From Cordylochernes scorpioides (lineage: Eukaryota > Arthropoda > Arachnida > Pseudoscorpiones > Chernetidae): a stretch of DNA of 64,000 nt. The stretch is from positions 53,581,921 to 53,645,920 of the forward strand of contig CP092870.1 in assembly GCA_030710605.1 (NCBI GenBank). Reading direction: 5' to 3'. The position numbers and the translations under genes were made by a program. The notes under the pieces are model-generated. The model saw only the letters and a program-made list of their open reading frames with translations, ran no database searches and had not been told where the DNA came from. Each line of letters starts with the position of its first letter. Positions within the stretch are counted from its first letter, which is position 1. Shown piece by piece: positions 43,683-52,556 of the stretch.

Positions 43683-44893
43683 GATGCATCTGTGTAAGCC
43701 TTTAATTCGACATCTCCTTTAGTATATATTAATCCATACTGCTTACTTCCTTTTAAATACCTAAGAATTCTCTTAGCTGCACCCATGTGCATTTCTCTAG
43801 GGTTTTGATTATATCTGCTTAAAAGAGTAACTGCAAAGGCAATATCAGGCCTAGATTTAGTTGAGAGATAAAGCAAAGAGCCTATTAATTCTTGATATTG
43901 AGTCTTATTGACTTCCTTAGAGCTATTAAAATTATCTAAATTAGTGTTAGAATCTAATGGGGTTGAAATATGCTTGCAATCTTGCATGTTATATTTTTGT
44001 AAAATTTTATTTATGTAATTTTCCTGTTTTAAAATCAGTCTAACATCTTCTTTAATGATTTCAATGCCTAAAATGTTACAAGTTGTTAAACTTTCCTTTA
44101 TTTTGAAGTGAAGTCTTATTTTTTGTATTATATCATGCAAATTTTCAGGATCAGAATTAATGATTATCATATCATCAACATGCAGTCCTAAAAGTAAATG
44201 TGAATTGTCATTTCTTAAAGTAAAAACACATTTATCAGATTTAAGTTGTGTTAAACCTATTTCAAAAAGGTATTCTGTAAATGTTTCATACCATACCCTA
44301 CCACTCTGTTTAAGTCCATACAATGCCTGATTTAGTATACATACAGAGGTCTTTTTCTTGTCATCCTGGTAGCCTGGAGGTTGGGTCATGTAGATGGTCT
44401 CTGAAATTTTTCCATACAGGAATGCTGTTTCAACATCAAAGTGGTGAAATTCATATCCTGCCATTGTAGCATAGGCTAGAAGAGTTCTAAATGAATCTGT
44501 TTTCATCACTGGAGAAAAGGTTTCTGTGTAGTCTGTCCCATATTCCTGAGAGCAGCCCAAAGCAACAAGTCTAGCTTTGTAGATCTCCTGATTGGTTTGA
44601 GGATCCATTTTCTTTAAAAATATCCATTTGGATTTTATTGCTTTAGCACCTTCAGGTAATTCAGTAAGGTCCCATACATGATGGTTCTGAAGAGAATGAA
44701 TTTCCTTATCCATTGCTTGTTGCCACAAAGGTGAATCAGGATGATTAATTGCTACTTCATAAGATGATGGTAGCAAGTTTCCATGGGAAAGCTTGAGTGC
44801 TCCTACAGTTGGATCATAGGTGGGATCTTTGTCTTCATTGTCTTCAATAGGTTCATCATCTGAAGAAAGCTCATAGTAAAGTTTATCTTTCAA
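43634..44893 (-). CDS. Copia reverse transcriptase domain (419-codon open part)
   Basis: Contains SPLWQQAMDKEIHSLQNHHV, KSKWIFLKKMDPQTNQEIYK, GTDYTETFSPVMKTDSFRTL, HHFDVETAFLYGKISETIYM (first catalytic Asp), LNQALYGLKQSGRVWYETF, LLLGLHVDDMIIINSD (VDD box), KYNMQDCKHISTPLD and SLLYLSTKSRPDIAFAVTLL. This is the complete RVT_2 signature of Copia. It shares the frame of gag and of the distal integrase. The open frame is long, but upstream stops at 45,191 and about 45,530 mean it cannot be made as part of a polyprotein. Confidence 0.9.
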   Translation of the reverse strand: MKDKLYYELSSDDEPIEDNEDKDPTYDPTVGALKLSHGNLLPSSYEVAINHPDSPLWQQAMDKEIHSLQNHHVWDLTELPEGAKAIKSKWIFLKKMDPQTNQEIYKARLVALGCSQEYGTDYTETFSPVMKTDSFRTLLAYATMAGYEFHHFDVETAFLYGKISETIYMTQPPGYQDDKKKTSVCILNQALYGLKQSGRVWYETFTEYLFEIGLTQLKSDKCVFTLRNDNSHLLLGLHVDDMIIINSDPENLHDIIQKIRLHFKIKESLTTCNILGIEIIKEDVRLILKQENYINKILQKYNMQDCKHISTPLDSNTNLDNFNSSKEVNKTQYQELIGSLLYLSTKSRPDIAFAVTLLSRYNQNPREMHMGAAKRILRYLKGSKQYGLIYTKGDVELKAYTDASWNCGRDPIKQDQLLD

Positions 44894-45190
44894 ATTTGGT
44901 CTGAGATTGTAAGGAAGTTCAGAATGTTCATCTTGATTTTCAAGATCAGAATGAGAATGATCATCATGATTTTCTACTTCTTCAGAAGTTTCTGGGATAG
45001 TCTCTTCTGGAAAATTGTAGAGGAAATATTTTTGAGTGTCATCTGAATCATTTTTGTTTAGTATTTCCTTTCCTAATTTATTTTCAAGAAATTTAACATC
45101 TCTTGTTTCAATTACATTTTCAGGATCAATTAATCTCCAAGCCTTTCTTGTGCTTGAATAGCCAACAAATATTCCAGCCTTGGCTGTAGG

Positions 45191-46032
45191 TTAAAATTTT
45201 CCTCTTTTGTGCTTGTGTACATAGTAGTAAACTATGCATCCAAATGTCTTTAGATGAGCTACAGTTGGCTTTCTATTTGAAAATCTCTCTTCAGGAGTTT
45301 CCCATCCCAATTTTTTACATGGTGTTCTAGTTTTCAAATAAGCAAAGGTTGACATTGTTTCTGCCCAATATCTCAATGGAAGTTGTGAGTCTATCAGCAA
45401 AGCTCTTGTTCCTTCAATCAGTGTTCTGTTATACCTTTCTGAGATACCATTTTGTTGGGGTGTGTAAACATTTGTCAGTTGGTGCTTAATGCATTTACCT
45501 TTTAAATATTGAGTCATTTGATAATTTGTTAATTATTTTCCATTATCTGATCTTAATTGTTTGACTTTGATTTCTTTTTCCTTTTCAATTTCTTCAATGA
45601 AAGATCTGATGATGTCAAAAGTTTCCAATTTGGATGAGAGAAATTCTACAAATATTTTTCTAGAAAAGTCATCAACAAGTGTTAATACATATTTAGCACC
45701 TCCAATTGATTCCTCTTGAATAGGTCCAATCAAATCAATATGTATTAAGTCCAATGTTTAGTAGATTGAGGATATAGGACTGGTTTGAAGGGTGTTCTAG
45801 GATGTTTGGCCTGAATACAACCTTGACAAGTGTCCATATTCTGGGATTGGGTATTGAAATTGTAAGCTGAATTATTCTTCAACATTTGCTTCATGCATTT
45901 TTCATTTAGGTTTCCCAATCTTTTGTGCCAATCATTCCAGGTATGAAGAGTAGCCTTTAAAGCCTGTGATGGAATTTCTTCTGGTGCTGATGTTTTGATT
46001 ATGTAGAAATCATTTATTCTTTGGGCCATCAA
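45191..46032 (-). pseudogene. Copia integrase
   Basis: Pre-integrase zinc finger: WHKRLGNLNEKCMKQMLKNN, then CQGCIQAKHPRTPF (46,032-45,745). Core: LDLIHIDLIGPIQEES (first Asp), LRSDNGK (second Asp) followed by a TAA where an acidic residue is usual, then TPQQNGISERYNRTLIEGTR (Glu). C-terminal: LKTRTPCKKLGWETPEERFS and FGCIVYYY, then a TAA at 45,191 after KRGKF. The zinc-finger block is in a different frame from its neighbours, implying one indel near 46,040-46,070 and a second near 45,750. Confidence 0.85.
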
Positions 46033-46075
46033 AATTTCCTATCTATCTTCCTCCATTATATGTCCTCCATCCTTA

Positions 46076-47176
46076 TCAAAAAGTACATTTTTTATTTTCA
46101 TCTACCAGTTTGTTAACAGACATTAAGTTACCTGACAATTTTTCAACATATAGGACATCATTAAGCCTAATCAACTTATTCTGTCCTTCAATTTCAATTG
46201 CTCTTTCTGCATTGGATATTATTTCAGAGTCATCTGCAAGTTTTATTGTTTTGTGAACCTCTCTTTCTTCCTTTAATAGATCTCTATTTGATGTCATGTG
46301 ACAGCTAGCCCCACTATCAATCACCCATTCTTCAGGTTGTTGAGTAGTTTCATATTCTTTGATGTTGGACACATGTTCCTCAGGTTGCAAATTTACAAAT
46401 TTTGCCTTATTTCGATGTTCAGGTTTATTCTTTGAGGTTTGTTTATTTTCGCTCCCTCTTTTAGTTTTAGGATTATGCCAACATTCTATAGTCTTGTGTC
46501 CAGGCTTAGCACAAATGAAACAAATAGGCTTATTACCATTTCTATTTTTGTGGAAATGCTTACTGTTTGAGAAAGATTCTTTATGTATTGTATTGAATGC
46601 TTTGGAATTTCCTTCCTTTTCTTCATGAGTGAATCTTTCATGGTATAGTTTTAAGCAATTTTTAAGATCAGAAATGCTCACATTCATTTGGCAATTCATT
46701 TGAAGTGCAACAAGGTTGTACTTTTGGGGTAGTCCTCTGATCACTGAAGTGGTGAATTCTTGATCTTGTATATCTGCACCAAGGTTTCTTGCTTGTTCTA
46801 ATAGCTTCTCTGCTCTGTAGAGATATTCTTCCCAATTTTCTTCTTTCCTCATTGTCAATCCTGAAACGTCGTTTCGGGCCTCAATGATCCTTTTCTTTTT
46901 ATCTCCTTCATATCTTTCATGCAGAGCTATCCAAATATCTTTGCTTGTTTTGCAATTTAATATTAAGGCGACTAAATAGTCAGTCATTGCACATGTGATT
47001 ATTCCTTTAGCCTGAGCATCTTTCTTCTTCCATTCTTTGAATTTAACTTCATCTTCTGGTGGATCACCTTCCAAAAGGTCGTCCAATTCTTTGCCTTCTA
47101 AAATTGATACGATCCTAAATTTCCAAGAAGCGAAGTTTTTCCCGTCAAATTTGGGAACTTGTACACTATTCTCCAT
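46076..47176 (-). CDS. Copia Gag and protease (366 codons, intact frame)
   Basis: Starts MENSVQVPKFDGKNFASWKF, the usual Copia Gag start just downstream of the leader. Helical capsid part: SKDIWIALHERYEGDKKKRI, EEYLYRAEKLLEQARNLG, SVIRGLPQKYNLVALQMNC (residues about 80-165). Zinc knuckle CFICAKPGHKTIEC (CX2CX4HX4C, about residues 218-231), a Lys/Asn-rich linker, then the protease active site EWVIDSGASCHMTSNRD (DSGA, about residue 290) and LMSVNKLVDENKKCTF at the end. Gag assembles particles in the cytoplasm. The frame is unbroken until near 46,076. A plus-strand frame here is a shadow. Confidence 0.9.
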   Translation of the reverse strand: MENSVQVPKFDGKNFASWKFRIVSILEGKELDDLLEGDPPEDEVKFKEWKKKDAQAKGIITCAMTDYLVALILNCKTSKDIWIALHERYEGDKKKRIIEARNDVSGLTMRKEENWEEYLYRAEKLLEQARNLGADIQDQEFTTSVIRGLPQKYNLVALQMNCQMNVSISDLKNCLKLYHERFTHEEKEGNSKAFNTIHKESFSNSKHFHKNRNGNKPICFICAKPGHKTIECWHNPKTKRGSENKQTSKNKPEHRNKAKFVNLQPEEHVSNIKEYETTQQPEEWVIDSGASCHMTSNRDLLKEEREVHKTIKLADDSEIISNAERAIEIEGQNKLIRLNDVLYVEKLSGNLMSVNKLVDENKKCTF

Positions 47177-47285
47177 TTTCTGAAGATGTGTATATCTTAC
47201 CTTTTCGGTAAATTTGTTTTATTTTCAAGAATGTTGACGCTCGACTTAAGCCTTTTTTACTTTTTATTCGCGCGGTGGGAGAAGT

Positions 47286-47302
47286 GCTGGTTCCATAACC
47301 AT
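47286..47302 (-). promoter_or_regulatory. Copia primer binding site (initiator tRNA-Met type)
   Basis: Directly inside the 5' LTR the coding strand reads atggttatggaaccagc. It resembles the internal tRNA-iMet site known for Drosophila copia (ggttatgggcccagc), with two differences. This supports half-tRNA priming. Confidence 0.65.
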
Positions 47303-47509
47303 TAAAGGAGTTTTTAGTTAATGAAGGAGTTTTTTAATCAATGATTTTATTTAATCATACAAACATTACAATTACAACATATTAGAAAGAAAAAATAATG
47401 GGAAATACAGCAATCAAATTATATATGTGCTATCAAACAAGAACAACAGAGTAGTCAAATATCAATAAAATGTCATCAATGATAATAAGCTTGGAAATTA
47501 AATCCAACA
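47303..47509 (-). mobile_element. Copia 5' LTR
   Basis: 207 bp, nearly identical to 42,829-43,040. Its inner end has changed from TG to TA on the plus strand (taaaggag against tgaaggag), and a caacaac run is shorter than in the partner. Confidence 0.85.
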
Positions 47510-47519
47510 AGTTTGTGAA

Positions 47520-48145
47520 AAAAAAATTATGTAGATTTTATAGATAATAAAATTTGACCCTAAATGTTACCCATATAAGGGCCGATCCATAAGATAACGT
47601 CTGACATATTCATTTTTCGACGATTTTTCTGGTCTCAGTCAATTTTTACGTACACGGAAAAGATCTGCTCGTATTGTGTAATAGAGGATATTTTATTTCG
47701 ATTGTTTCACTCTCAAAAATAATTTCTCATTAAATTCATTATATTTTCTAAAACACACTTATAGAATAATTTAGAGTCATTGAATTGTTTTTTTTTTTAT
47801 AATAAAAATTGCTTTGACGCAAATAAAAAATTTTAATAACATGTAAGAATGAAAACAACTTTCCTCATCGTCTGTTCTCAAATTGGCGAAGAGAGAGATA
47901 CAAAATAATTTAGATAAATTTTGAGATTTATTCACGCAATTTTTTTTTATTCCTAGAATGCAAAATAAACTGGTTATACACACACAAAATCCTTTATTAG
48001 GGACTTGCCCCCATACAGATTCTCCCAATTGGGTAAGGTAATAATCATATTGTGTTATTACATAGGTAGTGAAATAGCAATTGAACTGGCTTTACTCCTC
48101 GTCTCAAACTCATTCATTTGTTGACTGGTCCTTACATAGTGATGA
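47520..48145. other. AT-rich spacer with a possible DNA-transposon end
   Basis: At about 47,577 gggccgatccataagataac gtctgacat resembles TIR-type starts seen in insect MITEs, but no mirrored end was found. The minus frame at 47,777-48,028 has no motif. Confidence 0.3.
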
Positions 48146-48149
48146 TCTA

Positions 48150-48556
48150 AAAAATTTATAGTAAGCTATTGCCTTAGATTTTTTGCTGATATTTTTGAAA
48201 GCAATACGTAGGGTGAAGTGTTGGTACATTTAATTTGTTGATATAGGGCCTTCCTCTCTGCATCAAGGGCTGTACAATTAAGCAGGTAATGGAGGAGTTC
48301 TTCTGTAATTTCCTTGTCACACAGTGTACATATTAAGTTTTTGGCCTCAAACGTCAGAACGTGTTTTGTTTTTTAGTGTAAATAATATTTTTGATTGAGC
48401 TATACATCGTTTGACTGATAAAGGGAAATCATCGGTTAGGTAGCATTCTGTTTCTATTGACGTATGGAAATTTTTATAATGTGGATAAAGTTTTGAATTT
48501 CTTATTCTTGATTGGTCTTCTTGTATCGATTGATCTGACATTATCCTAATAATCAA
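48150..48556 (-). pseudogene. LINE C-terminal fragment
   Basis: The minus strand reads TDDFPLSVKRCIAQSKILFT, then after a frameshift at about 48,347 continues LICTLCDKEITEELLHYLLN, a CX2C...HX4C finger of the type ending Jockey- and R1-like ORF2 proteins. It is distinct from the LINE fragments at 38.2 and 39.8 kb. No RT is attached. Confidence 0.6.
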
Positions 48557-48764
48557 AGGAATATAACTTGGTAATATATTTATAAACTGGTTATAAGAAT
48601 GTTTTTGTTGAGAATGAAGTAGGAGAAAATAGAAAAAAAAAAGAATTTAGAAAAAAATATATAAAAAATAAGCAAATTAATAATTTAAATAAATAATTTT
48701 TGTGTTTAACTATTGTTCATACAGTAGCGATAGGTAGGTGATATTCTGGAGGTAATTATACACC

Positions 48765-49244
48765 GGATCTGATGAATTTAAATATAATGGGCTTTATTTT
48801 CTATGATGAAATGATACACAAAATGAACAAAACTATTGGAGCAATTATCCCTAACTATTTATGCAGATCTATCTTTTTTCTAGCTTTAGCCTCTTCACTT
48901 TCCTCAATTTCTTCCAGAGCAGACTGTCTCTCAAATTCAGCTTTTTCACTTTCTTCCACTGACTTTTTCCACAGGTCCTTTATCACTTATTTTTTCCTTC
49001 TTCAGTATCCACAGCAGGCTTCTTATAGATTTCTTTACCCTTTTGTTCTTTTCATCCTAGCTCGAGTTTCCTATCTCCAAGGCTCTGGCACTGCTATCTT
49101 CTTCAACATGAATCTTACTAATCCCCGCACCGGCCATCCAGTCGCGCCTTTTATACCATACTTTGCTTTCACAAAGTCTCACCCGATTGGTTCTCTTTGT
49201 CACGTGATCTGCGGATGATTTTATGCAAATGAACTAGTTTTTAT
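48765..49244 (-). mobile_element. Probable 3' LTR of BEL/Pao element 1
   Basis: Follows the purine-rich aaaattggtgggagaa (49,245-49,260, coding strand). Inside lies a TATA-like ggtataaaaggcgc (about 49,145-49,158) in GC-richer promoter-like sequence, and near 48,790 a polyadenylation-like aataaa on the minus strand. A matching 5' LTR was not found, so the limits are inferred. Confidence 0.4.
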
Positions 49245-49328
49245 ATTCTCCCACCAATTTTGACAAAGAAATGGTCAAAATTAAATCCTCGACAACTATT
49301 TACGCTCAATATGAAATGTTTACATAAT

Positions 49329-50020
49329 TCAGGAGCTATATCTGTCAGGCAATTTGCTCTCTCTCCCATACCTGCTTTTGTAAATCCCGCGAAGAGTCTC
49401 TGGCCCTCTCCTCAATATAATGTCAGATTTTGGATTTAGAGACAACTTATCTGATTGGTCTTTCCCTTCATTAGATGCAATCTCAGGAGGATATAAAAGC
49501 TGAATTTTTCTGACCAGGGTACCCGTCGATGTTTTAACATGGGCCACCCTTGCTATCCCATCTCTACCAGAAATAAGCTCTACTATTCTGCCTTTAGGTC
49601 AAAACATATTTTTAATATTTTCCAGACCAATCAACACAATATCTCCTATTTTTAGATGTCTTCTATCAAACTTTTCTGATTTCTGAATTAAAGTGCCTAA
49701 ATATCCTTTTGAAAACCTTTGCTTCAATTGTTTCTTTAGTTGCCCTAGTTCTCTATACTTCGCATGCAACATTTCGGATTTCAAATTTTCAAGCTCCGGG
49801 AAGCTGGGTTCTGGACCATTTTGAAGAAACTCGTTGAGTGTTAAGGGCTTTAGATCATTGTCATCTTCAGAGACATAGGTGAGAGGACGATTATTGATGA
49901 GATGTTCTATTTCACATAAAGTCGTTTGCAATTGCACATAATTCAGCTTCCGATGACCCAACATCTTAATCAACATTTCCTTTATTGTTCGCACCATTAG
50001 CTCCCAGAATCATTTACTTC
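49329..50020 (-). pseudogene. BEL/Pao integrase C-terminal part (element 1)
   Basis: Begins FWELMVRTIKEMLIKMLG at the deletion joint, then TLCEIEHLINNRPLTYVSED, LKPLTLNEFL, KKQLKQRFSKGYLGTLIQKS and FDRRHLKIGDIVLIGLENIK. After a stop (about 49,599) comes KGRIVELISGRDGIARVAHV. This is the integrase C-terminus plus the DUF5641-type domain of BEL/Pao. The catalytic core, RT and RNase H are absent. Confidence 0.8.
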
Positions 50021-50089
50021 ATCAGCGCTTCCAGATGCCGCTCTAGAATTGTTTACTGATTCATTACCTTTAATTGCAGTTTGAGGATC

Positions 50090-50760
50090 CTTTACTTAAT
50101 CGCCTTTGGATTGAGCTTTCGAATCCCTTATTCTATCGCCTTTGGATTCAGCTTCAGAATCTTCTTTATTCTTTACATCTGTATCTTCATATTTCTCATT
50201 AGCAGTTTCTTCTTGCTCCAAATCTTCCTTATCAAGGTTCATTTCTAATGTATATTCATCACTTGCCTCTCTGACTTTAGTTTCCTCATCTTTAGTTAAA
50301 TTGTCTTTTGCATCCACGTTTGCAGTTTCATGATCAGCTGTATCATTATATTCTTTAGTAATAGTTTCTTCTTTAGATTCAACTTGATTATCATGTACCT
50401 TTGAACCAATAGTTGGAAAAATATATTTATGCTCACGCAATATGCTAATTTTATACTCTATGTTATATCTTTCATGCATATAAATTTCACAATTCTCGAA
50501 CTCTCTATCAATCTCTTCATCAGTTATTTCTTCTTGGGATAGCAAAATTAATTGGTACTGTTCATTCAAAGCTATAAGCTCATTATGCAAACATTCAAGC
50601 TTATCAAACTTTGCATAGACCTTATCTTTATCAATGCGAGTATTTTTAATTCTGCATATAAATCATTAACTTGCCCAGTAAAAGTACCTCTCACAGCTTT
50701 TCTTCTTTCGCTCACCTCCACCATCTTACCACCAAATAGGAACATTTCTAACACTAAAAT
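50090..50760 (-). pseudogene. BEL/Pao Gag N-terminal part (element 1)
   Basis: Starts near 50,715 with ERRKAVRGTFTGQVNDLYAE, shifts frame near 50,600, and continues MHNELIALNEQYQLILLSQE and EEIDREFENCEIYMHERYNI, the conserved N-terminal helical region of BEL/Pao Gag. It ends in a very acidic Glu/Lys/Asp-rich tract (residues about 70-164). It is joined to the integrase end with everything between lost. Confidence 0.7.
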
Positions 50761-50929
50761 GGGTTAACTAGAGAGAAAGCTTGAATCTGCCATTTGTCGT
50801 TCAAATTAAAATATTTTTGCTGATTACTGATCGTTCTTCTGACTCCTATTATTAGGAAGACGCCATTTTGCAAGTTGGCTTTATAATTGAGTGAAAAATT
50901 ATGTACTTCGCGACCTTTTAAAACTTTAT

Positions 50930-51865
50930 TCAGATGTATTGGAATGATGGTCTGGTTTCGCTTGTGTTCTGCTCGAGTAAATATTCACCTGAAAGAATTT
51001 TGTTTCGGTCCATCAAACTTAATAAAATCAGAATATACACATTGCAATTTTTATGTCAACATCTATATGCTAATTTGTATTTCCAGGCCCTTCAGGAAAA
51101 CATGGGTCGTTGCCCGGGTTACTCTTCTTCTTCTTTCTTATCTCCACTCAATCATATTAGAGTCTGGGTGAAGTAGAATGCGTCTGCCTTTGTCATTAAG
51201 ACTGAGAGCACTATTCAGTGGCAGGCCGACTTTGCTCCAAAAGAAATGGCCGCCTTTTACATGAGGAACAGACGTCAGCTGCTCCTAAAATGGAATACAA
51301 ACACTGCTCATCCTGTTTCCCTGGATCAGGAGCCCTTACAGGGTACTATCAGCCGGGCGAGCTGAACCCAGGTTTTTTAGCGAGCTTGTTACTGCTCTCC
51401 CTCCTCCTTTTTGATCCGGGCTTGGGACCGGCAAAAGCGGGTTACTCGGTTAGTTTGAATATATTTTAACTCGCGTTCTATTGGGGCGAATTATTGTATC
51501 GTGTTTCCTGTAGAAAGGCGTTCGTGCCCGAATACTAGAGGTTAAAGATTTTAAAAAGAAACTTCTCCCTGCACCATTGATTCAGTCTTCTACCACCGTG
51601 GACCCGTTTCCCTCTCGGAACTCTCAGGAGAAGAACCGTGAGGAGCATGTAGAAAACCTTTTTAAACAATTAAACGCTTACTCTTTTCTATCTCCCCTCT
51701 ATATAGAGTAGTGGACGCGGTTTTATAACGCCCTGAGAAGCAAGACCATTCTGCACGAATTCCTCAACATAGCAATTGAGCGTGTTGGGGACAAAAACTT
51801 CGTTATAAGCAAAGGCCTGCTCAAACTCACAGCGGCTTGTAACCCTTGATATATTACAGACATCC
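50930..51865 (+). pseudogene. Unrecognised coding relic, about 300 codons
   Basis: One frame is open from about 50,934 to 51,358 except for a TAG at 51,174 (GYSSSSFLSPLNHIRVWVK, stop, then ASAFVIKTESTIQWQADFAP and KEMAAFYMRNRRQLLLKWN). Another frame is open from 51,514 (VRARILEVKDFKKKLLPAPL, VENLFKQLNAYSFLSPLYIE) to a TAG at 51,706, then WTRFYNALRSKTILHEFLNI and GDKNFVISKGLLKLTAACNP up to a TGA near 51,850. Composition is protein-like and the DNA is more GC-rich than its flanks. I do not recognise the protein. It lies on the strand opposite to the adjacent BEL element. It may be a relic of an unlisted transposon, a captured or viral gene, or a host exon. Confidence 0.5.
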
Positions 51866-51935
51866 CTTCAGAGAAGGTTTTGTCTGATATAAATATATAT
51901 TTTTTTGAAAATAGAGCAATCCATATTTGAATCGT

Positions 51936-52100
51936 TAGATAATAAAGAGGCATATATTGGATTGGATAAGAGTCTATGCGGCGCTGAGTTTGTTTATACA
52001 AAAATATAATGCCTTGATAAAGGTTGGCGTTCAGCTATCCGAAATATTGACAAATAAATCTCTCATTTAATCCACAATATATGCCTTTTTATTATCTAAT
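51936..52100. mobile_element. MITE family D, third copy
   Basis: Ends tagataataaagaggcatat and atatgcctttttattatcta are mirror images. The interior has gcggcgctgagtttgtttat and gccttgataaaggttggcgt as in 33,205-33,441, with one arm shortened. Confidence 0.7.
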
Positions 52101-52142
52101 ATAAATATATATACTTTTTATTTCTAATTTATATAACTGTAT

Positions 52143-52405
52143 TTCTTGATAATAAAGATACTTTGGCCAGTAAATCTTTTTATGACCTCGACGTTTTGAC
52201 AAAAATATTTTGTCCTCGTCAGGAGCAAACAAAAATTAAAACATTTGATAAGGCGTTAAAAAATATTCTAAGGTTCCAAGAATAATTTTTAACGCCTTAC
52301 CAAATATTTTAATTTTTGTTTGCTCCTGACGAGGACAAAAGATTTTTGTCAAAACGTCGAGGTCATAAAAAGATTTACTGGCCGAAGTATCTTTATTTTC
52401 AAGAA
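52143..52405. mobile_element. Nearly complete palindrome, MITE family F
   Basis: The arms 52,143-52,271 and 52,277-52,405 are reverse complements over about 129 bp with only a few mismatches and small indels: ttcttga(t/a)aataaagatact at the ends, ctggccagtaaatctttttat-type and gctcctgacgaggaca inside. The loop is only a few bases. Transcription would give a long hairpin RNA. Confidence 0.85.
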
Positions 52406-52556
52406 CTATAAATGCCGGCCAGGCAGCCTCTATCTTTACCATTATATAATTGTAATATAATTTTTATTTTCTTTGCTGTTGACTAGAAGTCAATAAAATT
52501 GTTAATTGTCATTGTCTAAAAGCCTGAAATTTTTCCTTCTTGAATTTGAGGAAATA

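Larger units (their letters stand above)
42829..47509 (-). mobile_element. Copia retrotransposon, structurally complete with degraded pol
   Basis: The element of 4,681 bp is flanked by the 5-bp duplication agttt (42,824-42,828 and 47,510-47,514). It has two LTRs, a primer binding site, a polypurine tract and the Copia order gag, protease, integrase, RT, RNase H on the minus strand. The LTRs differ by about five substitutions and two small indels, indicating a modest age. Pol has stops and frameshifts, so the copy is not autonomous. Confidence 0.9.

Noticed and set aside
48772..49218. 148-codon plus-strand frame
   Set aside because: It overlaps the probable BEL 3' LTR with its TATA-like motif; composition is Ser/Phe-rich without a domain.
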